Below are positions 10,444 through 19,562 of a stretch of DNA of 48,320 nt, one piece after another. The notes below the pieces were generated by a model. It worked only from the letters and a program-made list of their open reading frames with translations. It was not told the origin of the DNA and searched no databases. Source of the stretch: Lasiodiplodia sp. COLG20 (lineage: Eukaryota > Ascomycota > Dothideomycetes > Botryosphaeriales > Botryosphaeriaceae). The position numbers and the translations under genes are program-made. Each line of letters opens with the position of its first letter. Position 1 is the stretch's first letter. The stretch lies in the NCBI GenBank assembly GCA_009801085.1, contig VNWV01000058.1:1-48320 (forward strand), given 5' to 3'.

Positions 10444-10683
10444 TTAGACAACGACAACACCGTCCCCCAACGCCGTCCAAGCCTCGATATAATACAGCCA
10501 AACCACCACCGCGCAAAGCGGCAGCAGCACCCACTCCATCGCGAGCAACAACCACCACTCGCCGTCGAAATTCCACTTCACCTCGACCTTCTTCCACCTC
10601 TCCTCCTCAACCCGCATCTCCTTCAACCACCACCACTCCTCAACCTTCTTCACGTCCCCACTACCACATCCCCACATCTTCAT
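10444..10683 (-). CDS. Candidate small ORF with Trp-rich, hydrophobic C-terminus
   Basis: A 79-codon frame begins with ATG at 10683, only 16 nt past the stop codon of the STAND gene. A basic/acidic Trp-rich stretch (EEWWWLKEM) leads into a likely membrane span (LLLAMEWVLLPLCAVVVWLY). The same frame is open upstream to 11025, overlapping the last ~330 nt of the STAND gene in another frame. It could be a separate small protein, an alternative C-terminus reached by frameshift or splicing, or a chance frame in purine-rich 3' UTR. I could not find a splice pair joining it in frame. Confidence 0.3.
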   Translation of the reverse strand: MKMWGCGSGDVKKVEEWWWLKEMRVEEERWKKVEVKWNFDGEWWLLLAMEWVLLPLCAVVVWLYYIEAWTALGDGVVVV

Positions 10684-10699
10684 CAGCAGCGCGAGCCGC

Positions 10700-13600
10700 T
10701 TAGTGGCCGTTAACAACGATCGGAATCGGACCACTCCCGTGGGCACCGCCGCCAACTTTGGCAACGGCGACGGAATCCGCCGCGTCCTGCTTGTTGGCCT
10801 CGGCGGCAAGATCACCAAAGCTCTGCTGGCGGTTGACCTGGAGCCAGCGGAGGAGGTAGTCGGGCTTGCGCTGGGTGACGGCGCCGTTGGCGAGGACGCC
10901 ATCAGCCGAGAACTCCCAGCCCTGGGGCAGGACAAAGGTGCCGAAGGTGTCGTGGGCGGGCGGGGCCTTGGTGCTCCACTTGTCGACGGGCAGGAACGAC
11001 TGCAGACGGCCGCCCTCAGAGGCATCGCCGTACTGGTCGACGACGTCCTGGACGAGAGCGGAGAGGTCGTCGTCCTCGTCGCCCCAGCCGCCCTGGCGGG
11101 CGTAGACGCGCTTGATGAGGTCGAGCTGGTCGGCGGCGATCTGGGCGGCGTGGGCGTCGTCGAGGACGTCCTCGGACTCGTCGTCCTGGAGGACGGCGCG
11201 GAGGATCTCCTCGTGGATGGCGAGGGCGTCGGCGTGGCGGTCGGCGGCGACGTAGAGGGTGGACAGGAGGTTGAACAGGTCGATGGTGACCTGGTCGAGC
11301 AGACCCCAGGTGCGGCGCAAGTTGTACGTCATGCTCTCGCACAGAGAGATGGAGGCGTCCTGCTTGTTGCGCACGAACAGCACCTCGACGAGGCGGCGGC
11401 CGACCGAGATGACGGTGGTTGCCGACCACGAGCGCTGGACGAGACGAGAGTGCCAGAGCTGGGTGAGGAGCCACTCGAGATCCTCGTAGTTCTTCTGCTC
11501 GCCCATGAGGCGGACCAGGTTGTTGAGCTCGGCGGCCTGGAGCTGGACGAGGTCGATGTCCAGGCTGCGGCACGCGGTGAGGGTCTCGCGAAGGACGGCC
11601 TTGGAGAGCTCGATCATCGAACCCTGCAGCTTGACATCGGCGCTCTTCTTGACGCCCAGGCCGGCGAGGTACAGCGACAGCTTGAAGCTGTGCGGGATGT
11701 TCTTGGACTGCTTGAAGCCATCCTTGGACTGGATGAACTGGTAGACGCACAGCGCGACCTCGTAGGCCTGGCGGAACTGGTCGGCCTCCAGCAGCGAGTA
11801 GACCTTGGCGACACCGGCCTCGCAGCCGACGACGGTGAGGTCCTCGTGGTGACGGAGGCGGCCGAGCTGCTCCAGGAGGGCGATGAAGAACGTGCGGGTG
11901 ACGACGTTCTGCACCTTGATGTTTGCACCGAAGTTCTCGATGAAGAGCTTGAAGAGAGTCTCCTCGACGGCCAGGCACTGCTCGGTGTTCTGCTTGTTGC
12001 CCTTGAGGAAGGCGTACAGGCGAGCACCATCGAACAGCTTGTTCTCGATCGTGACCTCCTTGCTCTGGAGAGTAAGGTGGTAGCGGTCGTACAAGATGCC
12101 CTCGGTGAGCATGTCGGTCATGATGTCCGAGAAGGTGACCTTCTTGGTGGCATCAACGGCCTCGGTCTGGCGGAGAGTCTCCTCGAAGGCAGCGATGAAG
12201 ACCATGCTGCGGCGGTCGACGGTCTCGGGGAGCTTGACGTTGACCTTGGCAGTGCCGCGAGCCTCCTTGGAGATGATCTGGAAGCGCAGATCCCTCAGAA
12301 GAGCCCAGGCCTGAGCCGACATGTTGGCCGACAGGTAGATCTTGGCCAGGGAAGCACCAGACTCGTGCAGCTTGGTCGAGTCACTGGCGGTGGGGGCGGT
12401 GAGCACCTCAACGACAGTGGCCTGGAGCTGAGTCTCGGCCTGCTTCTTGATCTCAGGCTTCTCCGACTTGCCCCAGACACCAACGAGAGAAGACAAGCTG
12501 GCGAGCGTCGACTTGTGGGCGACACCGTGCTGCTTCTTGTTGATCTCGAGCTGCTCCTTCCAGAGACCCTCGGCCTTCTGGCTGGACTCGGCAGAGACCT
12601 GGCCGCTGGCGTTCTGGGTGGCGTAGAGAGCCGCAAGGTGGCGCTTGGCGGTAGCCACAAGGGTGAGCTGAGCGGGCGACGCCTTGGCCTTGTCGGGGTT
12701 CTCGGCAGCCTTGGTAACGACCTCCTCGCAGATCTTGACGGCCTCCTCCTGGTGCTCAGGGATCTTGCGAGAGACCTCGGCAAGCTGGAGGCTGGCGGTC
12801 GTGGCAATCTGCGACTCGGGACCGTAGTGCGCGGTAGCCGTGGTACGGTACTCGAGAGCGAGCTGGCGCACCGTCTTGACGTCGACCTTGAGGTGGGTAT
12901 CAAGCACCGTGTGGTAGCGCTTGAAGAGGACCTGGACCAGCTCGGGCGACATATCGTACTCCTTGGCCTTCTTGGTGTAGGTGATCCAGACGGTGGCGTA
13001 GATGTTGCGAGCCTCATCCCAGCGCTTCTGATCGTAGTAGATCTTGGACAGGGCTTGAGCGGCCTTGAAACCGTCCTTGGTGAGGACGCCGTCCTGGCCC
13101 TTCTCAGCCTTGGTGATCTCGAGGAAGTACTGGTCAGCACCCTTGAGGCGGTACTTCAAGCACAGGTCACCCATGGTGTGCAGCGTCTTGAGAGTGAGCG
13201 GGTTGCGCGCACCAAGGGTGGTGCGGTAGCTCTCGAGCAGCTGCTGGTAGACGACCAGGGCCTTCTGGTACTGCTGGGTGCGGAGATGGAACTCGATCAG
13301 GTCGTTGGCAGTCTCGGCAACGAGCTCATCCTGGATGCGCAGGCTGGAGCGGGCAGACAGGAAGAGGTGGTTGTAGACCTTCTCGGCCTGCTCGGTCTGG
13401 TTGCACTCAGTGTAGCAGACAGCAAGACGGCGAGCGAACTTGATCGAGACGGTCGTGAAGTGCTTGGGGAAGCCGTACTTGTTCTCGACGCCGAGGTTGA
13501 CCCAGAGCTGCTTGAGGATCTTGGTGCAGACATCGGCAGCCTCGTTCCAGCGGCCCTTGCTGATGTAGAAGGTCGAGAGGGTCTCGGCCGTCTGGATCTG

Positions 13601-16600
13601 CTGCTCAATGGTGGGCGTCTGGATCTTGACACCACCCCTGGCACCGCCGCTGGCGCCACCAGTGGCGCCGCCAGTGGCGCCGGCCGTGGCAGCAGGAGCG
13701 GCAGCGATGGCGGTCTCGACGACCTCGTCGAGGATGGCGTCAGCCTCGTCATCGGCCTCGTCCTCGCTGAAGTCAGCATCCTCCTCGGTGGTGCCAGCGG
13801 CAGCAGCCTCCTTCTTGGCCTCCTCCTTCTTCTTCTCGGCCTTCTCCTGGACGGCGCCCATGAGAGAGACGGCGGTGGAGACGGCAGCAGTGGAGTTCTG
13901 CTGGCCGGTGCCCTTGAAGTAGCCCCAGACGGACTTGAAGACGGCGATGGCAGTCTCGAGGATGCCCATGGCCTTGAGCTCCTCACCGACCTGGTTGAGC
14001 TGCTTGACGACGGCCTCGGACTTGTTCTCGCGGTGCTGGTAGTCGAGCCAGACGCCGTGGAGAATGTTCTGGGCCTCAGCCTCACGGCCGTGACGCTTCA
14101 GGAACTTGGCGTAAGCGATGCTGATCTGGATCTTGCGCTCGTGGGCATCGTTGGAGCCAGAGTTGGCACGGCAGTACTCGGTCAGGCCGCGCCAGAGAGA
14201 GATGTAGAGCTCCTCAGCGTGGATGAGGTCCTCCTTCTCCTCCCAGGTGTCGGCCATGCGGAGGGTGATCTCGACACGGCGGATGTCGAAGATGTCGAGG
14301 TTGCGCTCAGCAGACTCGAAGATGGGCTGAGTGTACTGGACGACGTCCTCGTGCTTGGCCTCCTTGTAGAGAACAGTCTTGAGCTTCTCGGCGGCCTGGG
14401 TGGCCTCCTGAGAGAACTCGCCGTTCTGGGCGATGGTGAGCTTGTACACATCGCGGTAGACGGCCTCGGCCTTGTCGTTCTCCTTGATGTCCGTGTAGAG
14501 CTGGGCAAGCTGGTTGTTGTACTTGGTGGCCAGCGCGCTGTTGGCGCCGTAGCGCTGCTTCTCAGTCTCAACAACGTACTTGAGCATCTCCTCCTTGCGG
14601 GTGATCTCGTCGTTGCGGGTGTCGGCCTTGACACCCTCGAGCGCGTCGACGGTGGCAGTGGCGCAAGAGATGGCGAGGTCGTTGGCCTTGCCGAGAACGG
14701 CCTGGCCGAGCTTGGCAGCCTGGAAGAAGTACTTGCTGGCCTCAGTAGGCGCAGAGAGCTTCTTGTAGGACTGGGCGACGTTGATGGAGCTCTGGAGAGT
14801 GCAGAGCTGGGTGTCGCCAAGAGCCTGCTGACGGATGCGGAGAGCCAGGAGGTGCTGCTCGTTGGCCTTGCTGAGGAGAGTCTGCTTCTCCCAGGTGCTG
14901 CGCTCGAGCAGGGCCAGCAGAGTCGAGCTGGGGAAAGCCAGCTTGAGCTCGGGAGTGATGGCCTGCAGCTGACCCTCGACGAAGAAGGGAGACTTCTTGA
15001 AGTGGGTGAGCCAGTTGCGGGTGGCGTACTCGAGCAGAGCGTTGGAGCGGAACAGAGAGTCGACCTCGCGGGGGCTCAGGTCCTCCATCGAGGGCTCGGT
15101 GTTGCGGCTGACAACGACCTTGCTGTAGAGCAGCAGCCTGGTGGCGAAGTCCTTGTGGGCCTCGGCCGGGGGCATGAGGTACTTGCTCTCCTTGCTGAGC
15201 TCGAGCAGGTGGAGCCTGACCGACTCGTTGCGGAAGCGGACCGTCTTGTCCTGGACGATGACCAGAGAACCGCAGGCCTTCTGGATGTCGTCGATGATGT
15301 TGGTCGACCTCGGCTGGTGCGTGCCCTTCTGGACGTTGAGCTCCAGCAGGCACTGGATCTCAGTGGTGGTGAGGGGCCTGTCGGCAACGAGCAGCCAGGC
15401 GAAGATGAGGCGCGCATCGCCCTTGAGGGAGATGGTGCTGACGTGCTTGTCGAGGACCTCCTTGGTGGTGCTGGGAAGGTCCTTGACGGTCGTCTGAACC
15501 TCGGTGATGGTCTTCGCAGAGCCGAACAGCTGCAGCACGAGCTCAGCCCAGGTGAGCGAGCCCTTGCTGCGCTGAGCGACCTGCTCGGCCACCTCATCGA
15601 CCTCGTAGCGGTTGCCAATGCCGCGGGACAAGAGGTAGGCGCGGACCATGTGCTTGACGTCACCGGTGGTGCGCTCGGGGCCCATGGTCAGAGCGCGGGT
15701 AGGCTTGGGCCAAGGCTTGGACATGGGGCGGCTGAGAATAATAACGCGAACGTTCTTGTTCTTGGCCGCAATGTTCCAGAGCTGCTCGTAGGCCTCGAAC
15801 TTCTCCGACTCGTCGCCCTCGAGAGCGTCGAGGCCGTCAATGACGAGAACGACGTTGTTGAGGGGCTTGAGAGCGGTCTCGAGCGTGTACCACAGAGCGT
15901 CCTCAGCATCCTGAGTGCTGTTGGTGTTGGTGTCGAGCTCGACAACGTTGGAAAGGCACCTGTAAAGGGCGACGTTGCCAACGTTCTGCTCGAGAAGCTG
16001 GTGCAGAAGCGTCTTGACGAGCGCAATCTGCGTGGCCTGGGCAGGGACCTGGCTATCCACGGTGGCGTGGATGGCCTGGTACGTCTTCTTGCCAATGGGC
16101 CTCTGCAGCCTCTCGAGGATCCAGCCTGCGAGAATGCTCTTACCGGCACCGGTCTCGGCGGTGATGGTGAGAACGTTGTCCTTGCTCCTCGTGAAGTCAA
16201 TGAGGGGCCTGTCGAACCACTCGCAGGTGAATTCGGCGCGCAGGTTGCGGGTAGCGCGGCGGCCCGAGACCAGGGCCTGCAGGTTGCGGTCCTGGGGCAG
16301 CAGCCACAGGCGGATCTCCTGGATCGAGACGTGGATGTCTGGGCACGTTAGCAGAGCTTGGTGGCACGGGCCAATGGCTACATACCGGCAATCTCGGGGG
16401 AGTTCTTCAGCTGGTAAGTCCAGAACATGTTTGCAATGCTGTCCTTGTGCTGAATGAAGGTCTCCATCAGGCGACCGAAGGTAATGTTGAAGTCGACCGT
16501 GACGGCGGTGGTGGACATGGACCTGATGCTCTTGCGGTAGAAGATGGTGATCTCAATGGCAAGAGCAAGCATGTCACCGAGAGCGAGGCTGAGCTCCGAC

Positions 16601-17399
16601 CTGGCCTCGGGGATGGTGCGGAGCAGGCTGTAGTGCTTCAGGTAGAAGGCAAAAGCCAAGCCATACTCGTGGAAGATGGAGAAGGCCCTCTCCATGGCTT
16701 CACCTTGACCAGGACCAAGCTGTGGCACGTCAGTAAGAGGTCGTGGGAGGCCAATGGCAGGCCAATGGCTAGTCAATGGCATCGACTTACCTGGAGAAGG
16801 ATTTGGAGACATGCGAAGATGAGCTCGACGGCCTCCTGGCTGGAGGCAACGAAGGTCTCAACCGCCTCTTCGAAGAGGGACAGCGAGGTAGCAAAGTACT
16901 CGGCCCACTTCAGGATCTTATCCCACCTGCTGCCCTTGGCAGGCATCCTCCTCAGACGCTCGGCACCAATGTAGCTGAGGAAGCTCTCAATGGTGATGCC
17001 GGCAGCGAGGGACTCCTCCTTGGAGCCCTTGAGCTCGGCCTGGAGCTTGGCACGCAACGACTGCTGGGCCTCGTGAACATTCTGGATGAACTGAGTCTCG
17101 CTCACCCTGTTCCTCGGCGCCGGCGAGGGCGAGACGGCCCTGCGGATCGAGTTCTTTGCCTTCTTCAGCATCGACTCATCATTGGCAATTGTGGTTGTCT
17201 CCGACACGACGGTGCCGGCAGCAGAGTTGATCGACATCCTGTCAGCTTCAGGCTTGGAAGGACGAGGGACGGGAAGGGACCTCGAGGCACGAGGTGCAGA
17301 GGTAGGCTGGAGGGTCTGGGAGGTGGATCTGCTGGTCGCGGCGGAGGGTGCTGCGGAGCCGGAGTCGCGAGGCTTTTTGAGGTTGGAGAGGATAGACAT
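10700..17399 (-). CDS. STAND P-loop NTPase with long TPR superhelix (NLR-like), 3 exons
   Basis: Exons 16791-17399, 16386-16719 and 10700-16338 give 2193 residues. Residues 1-100 are low-complexity Ser/Pro-rich. About 100-310 is a helical region resembling the N-terminal domains that precede NTPase modules in fungal NLR-like proteins. The NTPase module follows: Walker A at 375-382 (AETGAGKS), Walker B at 478-485 (VLVIDGLD) and an arginine-bearing strand RVIILSRP near 512. The remaining ~1500 residues are mostly helical TPR-like units, interrupted by an acidic Ala-rich linker with GGATGGATGG-type repeats. Such proteins switch between ADP- and ATP-bound states and oligomerise. The partner and effector output are unknown; no effector enzyme is visible. 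Sense codons TTA, CTA and TCA are absent from the whole last exon, which is unusual for this class. An upstream in-frame extension (17400-17727) is possible; I prefer 17399 because strong codon bias begins there. Confidence 0.85.
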
Positions 17400-17727
17400 G
17401 TCGTTGGAGGATGATGCTCCTGACCAGGTTGAGCTTGATCTGGTGGGAGGGGGTAGCTTTTGAGAAGCTGCGGGGTGGAAGGCGAAGGATGAGGAGGTAG
17501 CAAGACCTTGAGCTATGCCGACTGGTAAAAAGTTAGCGGGCGGCGCGTGGCGGTGCGGCGTGATAGAAGCAATCTAGAAGCGCCCACTTCTCGGAGAACC
17601 CACCTTCCTCGCTTTCTCCTCCCAGACCTAAAACCCCCAGTGCTTCGGTAATACCCTTGCGTACGCGGTGCTTCTTGCCACGTTGGAGGAAGCTGGGTAG
17701 CTTCGTGTCTTTCGTTTTAGGGTGCAT
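17400..17727 (-). other. Leader or alternative N-terminal extension of the STAND gene
   Basis: An ATG at 17727 opens 41 codons (MHPKTKDTKL...) to a good donor, GAAG|GTGGGT, at 17604/17603. After the acceptor ACCAG at 17522 the frame runs uninterrupted into the ATG at 17399, with phase preserved. This would add 82 residues. Against it, this segment uses CTA, TTA and TCA codons freely and is CT-rich like a fungal 5' UTR, while the downstream gene avoids them. It is therefore either a spliced 5' UTR with an in-frame upstream start, or a true extension. Confidence 0.5.
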
Positions 17728-19562
17728 TGATCACTGCTGATCTCACCGCCTTTGTGGCTTCAGAATAGGGAAAATTACGGGTACAGGTCGGGCGGGACGA
17801 AATGAAGGTACAGGGTCGGGGGTTCTTGCAGATTCAAGACCGTTGGTAAGTAGTCTATATGTATCTCTGGAGGTCAGCCTGAAACGTCATGTGAAGCTCA
17901 TTAAGGTAAATTGCCAAATAAAAGGGAGGAAGTACCGCTTCCAGGGGAGTGAAGTTTGGGAGGGGACAGATATTGGCATGAGACATACGACTAAGGGTCA
18001 CTTTGGCCGCGTGCTGCCAGGAGGGGATCGGCCGCGCAGGGGGTCTCAGCTGGTGTGGAGATGGCGTCGGGCGGAGGCGTTGGCCAGTCGCCGTGGCAAA
18101 GGGCGTCGAACATGGCGCAGTGGGGCCAGCTGAAGGGCCCCTTTTTTCTGCGGTGGTAGACGATCGTTGAAGGCGTCGGCGGGCTGAGAGCGGTGTGTGG
18201 CCATTACCTTGTTCGGACTGGGCCGGCCCGAGAGGACGTTAAGCTCAGCGGACGCGCCAAAAGTAGCGCGTTAGGCGAGCGCGTGGCACGGGCCCCGTGT
18301 TGCGGAGAACAGTTGCAGGGACCAGACGCGTTTGCGCTGTTGACCGCCGCTTTGCGACCTCGGCCGCGCCGGCTGCCTATCAAGCTCGTCTTTCCGCGAA
18401 GCTATTTCTTCACCATCGCGGCTGTTGAGAGCCGGTCAAGGGCCTAGCAGACTGCCAGCTCACCCGCCCCCCACAGTATACGGGCGCTCGTGATAGCCGC
18501 TCAGCCTTGTTGCTCACCGATCTTTGAGATCCGCACCGCCGGCGTCGCGAGTCGACGAGAATCGCCACCGCAATCACGCCGCCGTGGGCTGTTTCGCCGT
18601 ATCAAAACACCAGGGGCGCCGAACCTTCGAGTAAGGAGCGTTGCCAGGGTCTAGAAGCGAACTAGCTACAGTCGCGCTCGGCGGCCCGTTCGACACTACT
18701 GCGCGGCCCGTGGTCGCCTGAGTCGTGCAACGTCCTAGCGTCCACGTTAGGTGCCGCGACGGGGAAGCGGTCACCTCCGTACGTAATGGATATTCCCTGT
18801 CGCTGTTGCGACGCCACCGTAAAAGAAACATACCGGAGCTTCAGCTGGCGACGCGTCCAAGCCACGGGGGATTTGGAAGACATGAGGGTGTTGCTCCACA
18901 ATCCTGGTCCTCGACTCGTGGAGCAGTGTGGCCCTCGTGTTGGAGAAAATTCGCAATGGGCGATCCCCGAACCCACAGCGCAGCGACAGTTCCGATCATC
19001 GCTGTCACGTCAGTTGGTCAGCGAGCTGAGACACTTGCGCAAACCCTCCCGCCAAAACCATCGCCATCGGTAGCGACCTCGTTTGATGCTCGGTAGCAGC
19101 CTTCATGCGCCGCGCAGTCGTGTTTGATGGTCGTAAGCTGCCCGGAAGATGCCGGTTTGATTCTCAACACCTTCAGGAGGCGCGGTCGGTTCGAGGTTGA
19201 CACCCATCACCAGTCTCAGCCCTGCGGCCGACGCGGTTCCGACAGAATCTGTGTGATGTAACGAGGCCTGCCCCGCCGGATATTAATAGGCGCAGGTATC
19301 GGTGGCCGCGTGCCAATCAATTGACCGTGTCATTTCGCTACTCAGCCAAGGGCGTTGATCCAGATCATCCACAAAAGCTCGCCCATCAATGAATTGCGGG
19401 CACTTTGGGCGTACTGCTGCCCCAACACACGTAAATCGATAAAGCACATACGAGACGCCATGGCGTTTTCTTTTTCCGTATAGCCGTGAGGCGTGCACTG
19501 CCTGCTCTGCCTACCCTTTTGCCCGCCTCGATCTTCCCTTCCCACGTGTCTGGTCCAACGTC
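17728..19562. other. GC-rich intergenic region, 1.8 kb
   Basis: Upstream of the STAND gene and downstream of the next minus-strand gene. Only short overlapping frames occur, none with a recognisable domain. The length suggests a large promoter for the STAND gene; no repeats or RNA gene were seen. Confidence 0.5.

Noticed and set aside
10123..10713. 196-codon plus-strand ORF
   Set aside because: Composed of Lys/Gln/Thr then Pro/His runs from A/C-rich DNA; it lies in the 3' flank of the STAND gene.
10703..16351. Plus-strand ORF of 1882 codons
   Set aside because: It mirrors codon for codon the minus-strand STAND gene, which has Walker motifs, TPR-like repeats and introns in phase. The antisense product has only Leu/Gly/Val/Glu-rich composition.
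19085..19260. Possible tRNA from GGTTCGAGG near 19190
   Set aside because: No matching A-box, cloverleaf arms or anticodon stem could be formed around it.
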